Of a stretch of DNA of 6,315 bases, positions 1 through 5,287 are shown piece by piece. This DNA comes from Pseudomonadota bacterium. Lineage in GTDB: Bacteria; Pseudomonadota; Alphaproteobacteria; Rhizobiales; Xanthobacteraceae. Both the position numbers and the translations under genes were made by a program. The notes beneath the pieces are model-generated. The model was not told the DNA's origin. It ran no database searches and saw only the letters and a program-made list of their open reading frames with translations. The stretch's first letter is position 1. Every line of letters starts with the position of its first letter. The DNA is taken from NCBI GenBank assembly GCA_023433965.1, contig JAEYTQ010000265.1:1-6315 (forward strand). The letters run 5' to 3'.

Positions 1-695
1 GTGCCGGTGCCGAAGCCTGCGCCGAAGGGGCGCGACGGCGGCACGGCCGTCGGGGGGCCGACTGTCACCGGCGCGACGCAAACCCCGCCGAATCCGATCA
101 TTCCGGATCCGCGCCGCAACGTGCCGAGCAGCATCTTCCAGACCTTCGACGCCAATCAGAAGCGCAGGCCGCCAAGGTCAGCGCCTACCTGTCGTCGCTC
201 CAGACCTTGGTCGGGAACTTCGTCCAGGTCGGCCCTGACGGCAGCAAGACGCAGGGCGAATTCTACATCCAGAAACCGGGAAAGGTGCGGTTCGAATACG
301 ACGCGCCGAGCCCGATCGACATCGTCGCGGACGGATCCTCGCTGGTGGTGCGCGACCGCAAGCTCGCGACCCAGGACGTCTATCCGCTGTCGCAGACGCC
401 GCTGCGCTTCCTGTTGTCCGACCGCATCGACCTGATGAAGGACACCAACGTCGTCGCCGTTTCCGCCGACGACGTCTATGTCAGCGTCACCATCGAGGAG
501 AAGCAGGCGCTGGTCGGCACCAGCCGGCTGCTCCTGATGTTCGGCGCCAAGGACGGCCAGTTGAAGCAGTGGACCGTCACCGATCCGCAGGGCTACGACA
601 CCACGATCGCCGTCTACAATCTGGACTCGAGCAAGAAGCTCGATCCCGGCATGTTCAAGATCGATTTCACCAATTACGGCCCATCGCCGGGATAG
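1..695 (+). CDS. lolA: LolA-family outer-membrane lipoprotein carrier protein, 5' partial, apparent frameshift
   Basis: LolA is a periplasmic chaperone that carries lipoproteins from the inner membrane LolCDE complex to the outer membrane. The window opens inside the gene, so the start and signal peptide are missing. Bases 1-162 read in frame 1 as a Pro/Gly-rich linker (PVPKPAPKGRDGG) ending in FQTFDANQK. From about 162 the coding frame is frame 3, giving AQAAKVSAYLSSLQTLVGNF, then the family-typical FYIQKPGKVRFEYDAP, VVRDRKLATQDVYPLSQTPL and TVTDPQGYDTTIAVYNL, to a TAG at 693-695. Joined, this gives roughly 231 residues without the N-terminus, which suits the long LolA form I recall in Bradyrhizobium. 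The frame change is described separately; if real it would disrupt the gene. In Rhizobiales lolA usually lies between ftsK and xth, and xth is indeed next. The family call is firm; whether the product is intact is uncertain. Confidence 0.85.
   Translation, partial: AGAEACAEGARRRHGRRGADCHRRDANPAESDHSGSAPQRAEQHLPDLRRQSEAQAAKVSAYLSSLQTLVGNFVQVGPDGSKTQGEFYIQKPGKVRFEYDAPSPIDIVADGSSLVVRDRKLATQDVYPLSQTPLRFLLSDRIDLMKDTNVVAVSADDVYVSVTIEEKQALVGTSRLLLMFGAKDGQLKQWTVTDPQGYDTTIAVYNLDSSKKLDPGMFKIDFTNYGPSPG
158..166 (+). other. Apparent 1-nt deletion (frameshift) inside lolA
   Basis: Frame 1 encodes FDANQK up to the AAG at 160-162, then degenerates into an Arg/Ser-rich shadow. Frame 3 from 162 (GCG CAG GCC GCC AAG) continues the family sequence as AQAAK. 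Restoring one G after AAG would give GCC AAT CAG AAG GCG CAG and rejoin the frames. G/C-rich third positions favour frame 1 before this point and frame 3 after it. There is no X XXY YYZ slippery heptamer here, so programmed -1 frameshifting is unlikely. A real deletion or a sequencing/assembly error fits better. Confidence 0.8.
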
Positions 696-701
696 CCCAG
701 T

Positions 702-825
702 CTCGTGTCCCCGACGCGACGCAGCGCGGAGCGATACGGCGCAGAGCCGGGACCCAGTGTGCCACGAGATGGACCCCGGTTCAGCAGCGCATCACTGACG
801 TGCTGCGCCGCGCCCGGGGCACGAG
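702..825. repeat. Long imperfect palindromic repeat (REP/RPE-like intergenic element)
   Basis: The outer arms 702-728 and 799-825 are inverted repeats matching at 22 of 27 positions. The inner arms 744-756 and 770-782 match at 10 of 13, and weaker complementarity joins the two, so the whole 124-nt stretch could fold as one long hairpin or cruciform. It begins 6 nt after the lolA stop. Its right arm, read on the minus strand, matches 4540-4560 at 19 of 21 bases, so the two belong to one repeat family. The style (CTCGTGYCCC at the tips) is one I associate with dispersed Bradyrhizobium intergenic repeats. No coding sequence is apparent in 696-914; it may also act as a transcription attenuator between lolA and xth. 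Confidence 0.7.
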
Positions 826-914
826 AGACTTCGCTTCGGTACAGCTAAAAGGCAGTGGGCACGGCGCTATGCGCCTTTGCCGACCTTGCCAGAGCTTGCT
901 AAGACGCAGCTTCC

Positions 915-1730
915 ATGCGGCTTTCCCTGACAACCTGGAATATCAATTCGGTGCGGCTGCGCATCGACCTGGTCGCGAAATTCCTCAAGAGCGTGCGGCC
1001 GGAGGTGCTGTGCCTGCAGGAGACCAAATGCATCGACGACGCCTTTCCGCTGAAGCGCTTCAAGCGGCTCGGCTACGAGCACGTCGCGCTGAACGGCCAG
1101 AAGGGCTATCACGGCGTCGCCATCGTCTCCAAGATTCCGTTCGAATCGAAGGACATCCGCACCTTCTGCGACAAGGTGGATTCGCGCCACATATCCGTGT
1201 CCTTCGGGACCAAGGCGGGCATCGCAAAATCGCTGGTGCTGCATAATTTCTACGTGCCCGCCGGCGGCGACATTCCCGATCCCAAGCTGAACGAGAAGTT
1301 CGACCACAAGCTTCGCTTCCTCGACGAGATGAAAGCCTGCGAGCCGCTGCATCCGCGCGGGGACGACCGCCACATCCTGGTCGGCGACCTCAACGTCGCG
1401 CCGCACGAGAACGACGTCTGGTCGCACAAGCAGCTGCTGAAAGTCGTCTCGCACACGCCCGTTGAAACCGCGAAGCTGAAGGCGGCACTCGAAGCCGGCG
1501 AATGGATCGACGTCGCGCGCGACCGCATTCCGATGTCGGAGAAGGTCTATACGTGGTGGAGCTACCGCTCCGCGGACTGGACGGTCGGCGATCGCGGCCG
1601 CAGGCTCGATCACATCTGGGTTTCGCGCGCGCTGAAGGATGCGGTGACGGACTTCAGGATCTTGCGCGATGCGCGGAGCTGGGAGCGGCCGTCGGATCAT
1701 GTGCCGGTGACGGTGACGCTGGAGGTTTAG
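915..1730 (+). CDS. xth: Exodeoxyribonuclease III (AP endonuclease)
   Basis: This cytoplasmic Mg-dependent 3'-5' exonuclease and class II AP endonuclease cuts at abasic sites and trims blocked 3' ends in base excision repair. The 271-residue product is the usual length for the family. All landmark motifs of the endonuclease/exonuclease/phosphatase fold are visible: TTWNINS (residues 6-12), LQETK with metal ligand E36, NFYVP with catalytic Tyr113, GDLNVAP with D158 and N160, TWW (213-215), RRLDHIW with D232, and the C-terminal SDHVPV with the catalytic pair D261/H262. The ATG at 915 fits the conserved N-terminus, which starts directly with the first beta strand; no strong Shine-Dalgarno precedes it. 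The gene lies 219 nt downstream of lolA, with the long palindrome between them, so it may have its own promoter. It converges with the cNMP-binding gene, 26 nt away. The symbol xthA is also used. Confidence 0.95.
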   Translation: MRLSLTTWNINSVRLRIDLVAKFLKSVRPEVLCLQETKCIDDAFPLKRFKRLGYEHVALNGQKGYHGVAIVSKIPFESKDIRTFCDKVDSRHISVSFGTKAGIAKSLVLHNFYVPAGGDIPDPKLNEKFDHKLRFLDEMKACEPLHPRGDDRHILVGDLNVAPHENDVWSHKQLLKVVSHTPVETAKLKAALEAGEWIDVARDRIPMSEKVYTWWSYRSADWTVGDRGRRLDHIWVSRALKDAVTDFRILRDARSWERPSDHVPVTVTLEV

Positions 1731-1732
1731 CT

Positions 1733-1755
1733 CCCGTAGCCCGGATGGAGTGAGC
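1733..1755. repeat. Fragment of a dispersed GTAGCCCGGATGGAG repeat
   Basis: Immediately after the xth stop comes CGTAGCCCGGATGGAGTGAGC. This matches the opening of a repeat I recall as common in Bradyrhizobium intergenic regions, in which a later segment containing ATCCGGG pairs with CCCGGAT. That second arm is absent here, so this is a truncated copy occupying the 26-nt gap between convergent stops. The identification rests on memory of the family; the sequence itself shows no second copy in this window. Confidence 0.4.
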
Positions 1756-1756
1756 T

Positions 1757-2200
1757 TCAGCTCGTCAGCTTCGCGCCCGCCATCAGGATATCGCTCGCAA
1801 TCTGGCTGGAGCGGATCGCGAATTCGTCGCGCAGCCGCACGGCAGCGGCGGGGTCGCTTTCGAGCACGCGCTGAAACAGGCTGCGTGCCACGCGGATGAC
1901 GGAGGAATGCTCCAGCGCGATCGCGCTCGACGGCCGCTTCATCGGCACCACCAAGGCGAGCTCGCCGATCAGCGCGCCGGGGCCGGCGATCATTTCGGCG
2001 CCGGCGCCGTCTTCGACCCTGAAGGCGCCGCGCTGGACCACGAACCCGGCATCGGCGTCGTCGCCGAGATTGAACAGCACGTCGCCGCGGACGAAGTCGC
2101 GCTGCTCCGAGCCAATCGCCAGCATGCGCAACGAGGCGTCTCCCAACAGGCGCAATGTCGGGACACGCTCGAGAAGCGCTACATCATCGTCGATTGACAT
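1757..2200 (-). CDS. Stand-alone cyclic nucleotide-binding domain protein
   Basis: This 147-residue protein consists of essentially one cNMP-binding (Crp/cAMP-receptor type) beta-barrel domain. Residues 1-20 form the leading helix (DDVALLERVPTLRLLG). Residues 36-65 hold barrel strands with the typical GDVLFNLGDDAD turn. The phosphate-binding cassette follows as GALIGELALV (75-84), with E80, and KRPSSA (88-93), where R89 would contact the cyclic phosphate. The helix LFQRVLESDP (108-117) and a helical tail end the protein. There is no helix-turn-helix and no kinase, channel or cyclase domain, so it is not a Crp/Fnr transcription factor; it may be a signal-binding partner for another protein. 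The ligand (cAMP, cGMP or none) cannot be told. It lies 57 nt downstream of the response regulator on the same strand and could be co-transcribed with it. The Shine-Dalgarno upstream of ATG 2200 is weak. The partner is unknown. Confidence 0.85.
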   Translation of the reverse strand: MSIDDDVALLERVPTLRLLGDASLRMLAIGSEQRDFVRGDVLFNLGDDADAGFVVQRGAFRVEDGAGAEMIAGPGALIGELALVVPMKRPSSAIALEHSSVIRVARSLFQRVLESDPAAAVRLRDEFAIRSSQIASDILMAGAKLTS

Positions 2201-2257
2201 TCAGGTCCGAGGCTCGAGGGCAGGCGATCTAAAACGATTCGCGCGCCCTTCAAGCTA

Positions 2258-2944
2258 TCACGGCACCAGCTTGTAGCCACCGGCTTCCGTCACCAGGATC
2301 TCCGGGTTGGCCGCGTCCTTCTCGATCTTCTGGCGAAGGCGGTAGATGTGGGTTTCCAACGTGTGGGTGGTGACGCCGGAATTGTAGCCCCAGACCTCCT
2401 GGAGCAGGGTCTCGCGCGACACCGGCATCTGGCCGGCCCGGTAGAGGAAGCGGAGGATCGCCGTCTCCTTCTCGGTGAGGCGAACCTTGCGGGCGTTCGC
2501 CGCGGTCAACATCTTCGAGCCGGGACGGAAGGAGTAGGGACCGACCGAGAACACCGCGTCCTCGCTGGCCTCGTGCTGGCGGAGCTGGGCGCGGATGCGG
2601 GCGAGCAGGACGGCGAAGCGGAAGGGCTTTGCCACGTAGTCGTTGGCGCCGGATTCCAGCCCCAGGATCGTGTCGGAATCGGTGTCGTGCCCGGTCAGCA
2701 TGATGATCGGGGCCTTGAAGCCGCCCTTGCGCAAGGAGCGGACCACCTCGCGGCCGTCGGTGTCGGGCAGGCCCACATCCATCAGAACCAGATCGGGGGA
2801 GTTGGCCTTGGCGGCGCTCGCGCCCTTGGCGCCGGTGTCGACCGCGGAGGCTTCGAATTCTTCGTGCAGCGATAATTGCTCCACCAACGTGTCGCGCAGA
2901 TCGGTGTCGTCATCCACGATCAGGATCTTGCGGGCATTGGGCAT
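2258..2944 (-). CDS. OmpR/PhoB-family response regulator, CenR-like
   Basis: A 228-residue two-component response regulator: a phosphorylatable receiver controlling a DNA-binding winged helix. In the receiver (about 5-122), D11/D12 form the acidic pocket, D56 in LVLMD is the phospho-acceptor, T84 is in MLTG, and K106 is in AKPF. The C-terminal winged helix (about 130-228) includes RLTEKETAILRFLYRAG, the recognition region TTHTLETHIYRLRQKIE and the wing TEAGGYKLVP. All key residues are present. Overall wording resembles CenR, the alphaproteobacterial envelope regulator paired with the CenK kinase in Caulobacter; that assignment is inference from memory. No histidine kinase is visible here, so the partner is encoded elsewhere. 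The start ATG at 2944 has a good AAAGGA ribosome site (2954-2959) 9 nt upstream. The gene heads a likely two-gene unit with the cNMP-binding protein and is divergent from the L,D-transpeptidase gene. Confidence 0.93.
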   Translation of the reverse strand: MPNARKILIVDDDTDLRDTLVEQLSLHEEFEASAVDTGAKGASAAKANSPDLVLMDVGLPDTDGREVVRSLRKGGFKAPIIMLTGHDTDSDTILGLESGANDYVAKPFRFAVLLARIRAQLRQHEASEDAVFSVGPYSFRPGSKMLTAANARKVRLTEKETAILRFLYRAGQMPVSRETLLQEVWGYNSGVTTHTLETHIYRLRQKIEKDAANPEILVTEAGGYKLVP

Positions 2945-2965
2945 GGGAGGTCATCCTTTAAGGTC

Positions 2966-2988
2966 CGGCTCGGCGCGCATCCAAGCCG
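2966..2988 (-). promoter_or_regulatory. Hairpin in the response-regulator leader, next to the ribosome site
   Basis: On the minus strand the sequence CGGCTTGG, ATGCGCG, CCGAGCCG forms an 8-bp stem (one G:U pair) with a 7-nt loop. Its 3' foot is 6 nt upstream of the AAAGGA ribosome-binding site (2954-2959) and 21 nt from the ATG of the response regulator. It could influence translation, but a single GC-rich stem of this size can also arise by chance. Confidence 0.35.
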
Positions 2989-3020
2989 CACCCAGCCGCG
3001 AGGGAAAGTTTAGGGTCGCC

Positions 3021-3035
3021 GTTGTTATTGTTGTT
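3021..3035 (-). promoter_or_regulatory. AAN-repeat tract in the response-regulator leader
   Basis: The minus strand reads AACAACAATAACAAC, five consecutive AAN triplets, starting 91 nt and ending 77 nt upstream of the response-regulator ATG. If transcribed, this matches the A-R-N repeat known to bind the distal face of Hfq, and resembles C/A-rich translational enhancers and sRNA target sites. It stands out against the GC-rich background. Whether it lies inside the transcript is unknown because the promoter is not established. Confidence 0.3.
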
Positions 3036-3121
3036 CGTGTTGAAGTAGTGGGCTGTTACCGATTCACAAGCCAGAACCACTCTAACTCAGAATAGCAGGC
3101 CGTTTTGATGAATGTCCTGTA

Positions 3122-3715
3122 ATGAATTCGACATTGCGTTTTCACATGAAAAACAGAGCTGCTTCAGTGAGTTACGAGAGGAATCGAAGCAGCGGGCCGC
3201 TCTCCGCGATCCGCGTTAAGCCTGCTGCCGGCAATCCGCGCAGGGGTTGGCTGACGGCCGGGGCGTTGACCATCCCGGTTGCGCTGGGACGAGGCGGCAT
3301 TCTCGCCAACAAGCGGGAGGGCGATGGGGGCACCCCCAGGGGCAGCTTCCGGCCCAGACAATTGTGGTGGCGGAGCGACCGACACAGCCGCCCCCAGACG
3401 TTCCTGCCGACCCGGATCATCACAGGGGTGGACGCCTGGTGCGAGGACCCGGGCGACCGCCATTACAACCGGAGCATCCGGCGCGGCGAGGGGCAGGGCG
3501 GCGACCGGCTGAAACGGGCCGACCACCTCTACGACTTCATCATCGAGATCGACCACAACACCAGACCCCGCATCGCCGGCCGCGGCAGCGCGGTGTTCCT
3601 GCACCTCGCCCGCGACAATTTCGGCCCGACCGCGGGCTGCGTCTCCATGACGAAATCTGCGATGCTGCAATTGCTGCGGCGCCTGGGTCCGCGAACGAGA
3701 ATCATCATCGGGTGA
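3122..3715 (+). CDS. L,D-transpeptidase (YkuD) family protein
   Basis: Family members use a catalytic cysteine to form or edit L,D-crosslinks in peptidoglycan or to attach proteins to it. In this 197-residue product the core begins around residue 26 (PLSAIRVKPAAGNPRRGWL). It continues through VALGRGGILANKREGDGGTP (53-72), PRGSFRP, DAWCEDP (104-110) and DHLYDFIIEIDHN (134-146), and ends in the active-site stretch VFLHLARDNFGPTAGCVSM with H161 and C173. The motif is TAGCVSM rather than SxGCxRM, so the arginine usual after the cysteine is absent, as I recall for the COG3786-type subgroup. No signal peptide or membrane segment is visible with any start, which is odd for a periplasmic enzyme. The start is uncertain: ATG 3122, ATG 3146 and GTG 3167 are all in frame, and none has a good ribosome site. 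The stop lies 6 nt before the hydratase start, so the two genes are probably co-expressed. Confidence 0.85.
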   Translation: MNSTLRFHMKNRAASVSYERNRSSGPLSAIRVKPAAGNPRRGWLTAGALTIPVALGRGGILANKREGDGGTPRGSFRPRQLWWRSDRHSRPQTFLPTRIITGVDAWCEDPGDRHYNRSIRRGEGQGGDRLKRADHLYDFIIEIDHNTRPRIAGRGSAVFLHLARDNFGPTAGCVSMTKSAMLQLLRRLGPRTRIIIG

Positions 3716-3717
3716 GG
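3714..3717 (+). promoter_or_regulatory. Ribosome-binding site of the hydratase overlapping the upstream stop
   Basis: GAGG shares two bases with the TGA stop of the L,D-transpeptidase gene and sits 4 nt before the ATG at 3722. This is the arrangement expected for translational coupling, and it supports the chosen hydratase start. Confidence 0.55.
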
Positions 3718-3721
3718 TTGC

Positions 3722-4507
3722 ATGCTCGACAAGGATCAGATCGCCGCTGCTTCCGAGGTGCTGGCCAAACATTGGCGGGACGGCACCAAGCTCGACGCGC
3801 TGGAGACGCGCTTGCGGCCGCAGAGCCGCGCCGAGGGCTACGCCATCCAGGCCGAGCTCGAGCGACGATCCGGCGGGACATTGTTCGGCTGGAAGATCGC
3901 GGCCACGAGCGAGGCCGGCCAGAAGCACATCAATGTCACGGGACCGCTGGCCGGGCGCATCATGAGCGACACCGTGATCGCCGACGGCGGCACCGCTGCG
4001 ATGAAGGGCAACGAGATGCGCGTCGGCGAGCCGGAATTCGCCTTCCGCATGGGACGCGATCTGCCGCCGCGCGCGGTGCCCTACAGCGTTCGCGAGGTGC
4101 TCGACGCCGTCGAGGCCCTGCATCCCGCGATCGAGATTCCCGATTCGCGCTTTGCCGATTTCGTTCGAGCGGGCGAGGCGCAGCTCATCGCCGACAATGC
4201 CTGTGCCCATCTGTTCGTGCTGGGTGCTGCGACATCCGCGGATTGGCGGTCGATGGATCTCGTCGAGGAACGGCCGCAGATCACGCTACGCGGCGACAGC
4301 TATGTCGGCCATGGCAGGAACGTGCTGGGCGATCCGCGCGCCGCGCTCGCCTGGCTTGCGAACGAGCTGCGCGAGCTTGGCATCACCCTGCGGGCAGGGC
4401 AGGTGGTGACGACGGGCACATGCCATCCGCCGCTGCCGATTTCCGCCGGCGATCACATGGCGGTGGATTTTGGGGTGCTGGGGAAAGTGTCGGTGAAGTT
4501 CGTGTAA
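3722..4507 (+). CDS. 2-keto-4-pentenoate hydratase (MhpD)-family protein
   Basis: Members of this branch of the FAA-hydrolase superfamily use a divalent metal to hydrate 2-hydroxypenta-2,4-dienoate to 4-hydroxy-2-oxopentanoate in meta-cleavage of aromatics, or to decarboxylate related keto acids. The 261-residue length is normal. Visible landmarks are GWKIAAT (56-62), the metal-ligand motif GEPEFAF with E103 and E105, the third acidic ligand E138 in HPAIEIPDSRF, IADNACAHLFVLG (156-168), and the closing TTGTCHPPLPI (230-240) followed by AGDHMAVDFGVLG. The fold and metal site look intact. No aldolase, dehydrogenase or ring-cleavage dioxygenase gene, the usual meta-pathway companions, is present. 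The partner is a cell-wall enzyme, so the physiological substrate is unclear, and a decarboxylase or another hydratase reaction is possible. It converges with yggS across a palindromic repeat. Confidence 0.88.
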   Translation: MLDKDQIAAASEVLAKHWRDGTKLDALETRLRPQSRAEGYAIQAELERRSGGTLFGWKIAATSEAGQKHINVTGPLAGRIMSDTVIADGGTAAMKGNEMRVGEPEFAFRMGRDLPPRAVPYSVREVLDAVEALHPAIEIPDSRFADFVRAGEAQLIADNACAHLFVLGAATSADWRSMDLVEERPQITLRGDSYVGHGRNVLGDPRAALAWLANELRELGITLRAGQVVTTGTCHPPLPISAGDHMAVDFGVLGKVSVKFV

Positions 4508-4539
4508 CCACGCTCCATTGCGAGCGCAGCATCTCGCTG

Positions 4540-4594
4540 CTCGTGCCCCGGACGCAGCGCAACGCTTGAAGCGTTGCAGCTTGTCCGGGACACG
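4540..4594. repeat. Palindromic repeat between convergent genes, possible bidirectional terminator
   Basis: The arms 4542-4566 and 4570-4594 flank a TGA loop and match at 19 of 25 positions. The loop-proximal 8 bp (GCAACGCT/AGCGTTGC) and most of the base (CGTG, CCCGGAC) pair perfectly around a mismatched middle. The left side (4540-4560) matches the minus strand of the 702-825 element at 19 of 21, so it is a shorter member of the same family. It lies 32 nt after the hydratase stop and 3 nt from the yggS stop, where a bidirectional terminator would be useful. There is no T-tract, so intrinsic termination would be weak. Confidence 0.65.
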
Positions 4595-4597
4595 ATT

Positions 4598-5287
4598 CTA
4601 CCGGTGCCCGAAGATCGCACTCCCCACGCGCACATGCGTGGCGCCGAGCATGATCGCCGTGGCGAAATCGGCGCTCATGCCCATCGAGAGATTCGTCAAG
4701 CCATTGCGCGCGGCGATCTTGGCGGTGAGTGCAAAATGCGCCGCGGGCGGTTCGTCGACGGGCGGGATGCACATCAGGCCCGAGATCGTCAGCCCATAGG
4801 TGTCGCGGCAGCTCGCAAGGAACGCGTCGGCCTCCCCGGGCGCAACGCCGGCCTTCTGCGGTTCCTCCCCGGTGTTGATCTGAACGAAGAGCTGCGGGTG
4901 CTTGTTCTGGGATTCGATTTCCTTGGCTAACGCCTGGCAAATGCTCGGACGGTCGACCGAATGGATGGCCTCGAACAGCGCGACCGCCTCTTTCGCCTTG
5001 TTGGATTGCAGCGGCCCGATCAGATGCAGCGCGACATCCGGGTAAACGGACGTTAACGCCGGCCACTTGCTTTTGGCCTCCTGCACCCGATTTTCGCCGA
5101 ATACGCGCTGCCCGGCGGCGATAACCGGGACAATTGCATCCGCGGCGAAAGTCTTGGACACCGCGATCAGCGTCACGGAGGCGCGATCCCGGCGCGCATC
5201 CTTGCAGGCGCGTGCAATTTCGGCTTCGACCGCGGCGAGCGCGTTTGGTGAACCGCCGGTTACCGGCGCGGTGCTGGCTTCTGTCAT
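4598..5287 (-). CDS. yggS: YggS/PLPBP-family pyridoxal phosphate homeostasis protein
   Basis: This cytoplasmic single-domain PLP-binding TIM-barrel protein has no known enzymatic activity; in E. coli its loss disturbs vitamin B6 and amino/keto-acid balance. The 229-residue product is full length. Landmarks in order: LIAVSK with the PLP-Schiff-base lysine K45, the signature FGENRVQEA (63-71), HLIGPLQSNK (88-97), QINTGEEPQKAG (136-147), ISGLMCIPP (168-176), LSMGMSADFATAI (200-212), and the phosphate-binding end RVGSAIFG (220-227). All are intact. The first dozen residues, rich in Ala, Thr and Gly, precede the usual N-terminal helix; the ATG at 5287 is the likely start, with a weak purine stretch AAGAGA upstream. 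It converges with the hydratase gene and is divergent from the sensor gene, sharing a 107-nt upstream region with it. Confidence 0.95.
   Translation of the reverse strand: MTEASTAPVTGGSPNALAAVEAEIARACKDARRDRASVTLIAVSKTFAADAIVPVIAAGQRVFGENRVQEAKSKWPALTSVYPDVALHLIGPLQSNKAKEAVALFEAIHSVDRPSICQALAKEIESQNKHPQLFVQINTGEEPQKAGVAPGEADAFLASCRDTYGLTISGLMCIPPVDEPPAAHFALTAKIAARNGLTNLSMGMSADFATAIMLGATHVRVGSAIFGHR

Larger units (their letters stand above)
2945..3121. promoter_or_regulatory. Divergent intergenic region with both promoters expected
   Basis: This 177-nt region separates two divergent genes and is much richer in A/T than its surroundings, especially 3020-3121. It should hold the promoters of the response regulator (minus) and of the L,D-transpeptidase pair (plus). 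A possible minus-strand promoter is TTGTGA, a 16-nt spacer, then TACTTC (about 3046-3073); the match is weak. I could not pick a convincing plus-strand promoter. A GATTC site (GANTC, the target of the alphaproteobacterial methylase CcrM) lies at 3061-3065. Confidence 0.5.

Noticed and set aside
155..170. Programmed -1 ribosomal frameshifting in lolA
   Set aside because: No slippery heptamer is present, no downstream pseudoknot was apparent by eye, and I know of no such mechanism in LolA genes. A deletion or sequence error is simpler.
863..878. GGCGC-TAT-GCGCC followed by TTT upstream of xth as an intrinsic terminator for lolA
   Set aside because: The stem is only 5 bp with a 3-nt loop and three T residues, and it lies 167 nt after the lolA stop. 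The neighbouring AAAGGC offers an alternative pairing, so it is too weak to list.
867..1700. Long minus-strand open frame (277 codons) opposite xth
   Set aside because: Antisense frame created by high GC content. The opposite strand has every catalytic motif of exonuclease III, and the antisense translation is Arg/Ala/Val-rich with no recognisable domain.
3021..3035. Microsatellite or phase-variable repeat (GTT units)
   Set aside because: The units are interrupted (GTT GTT ATT GTT GTT), too few for slippage-driven switching, and non-coding. The leader-element interpretation is kept at low confidence instead.
3164..4210. Minus-strand open frame of 348 codons
   Set aside because: Shadow of the L,D-transpeptidase and hydratase genes, with low-complexity composition and no family signal.
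3247..4569. Plus-strand open frame of 440 codons across the L,D-transpeptidase and hydratase genes
   Set aside because: It overlaps two well-supported genes in another frame, is highly Arg/Gly/Ala-rich and has no motif.
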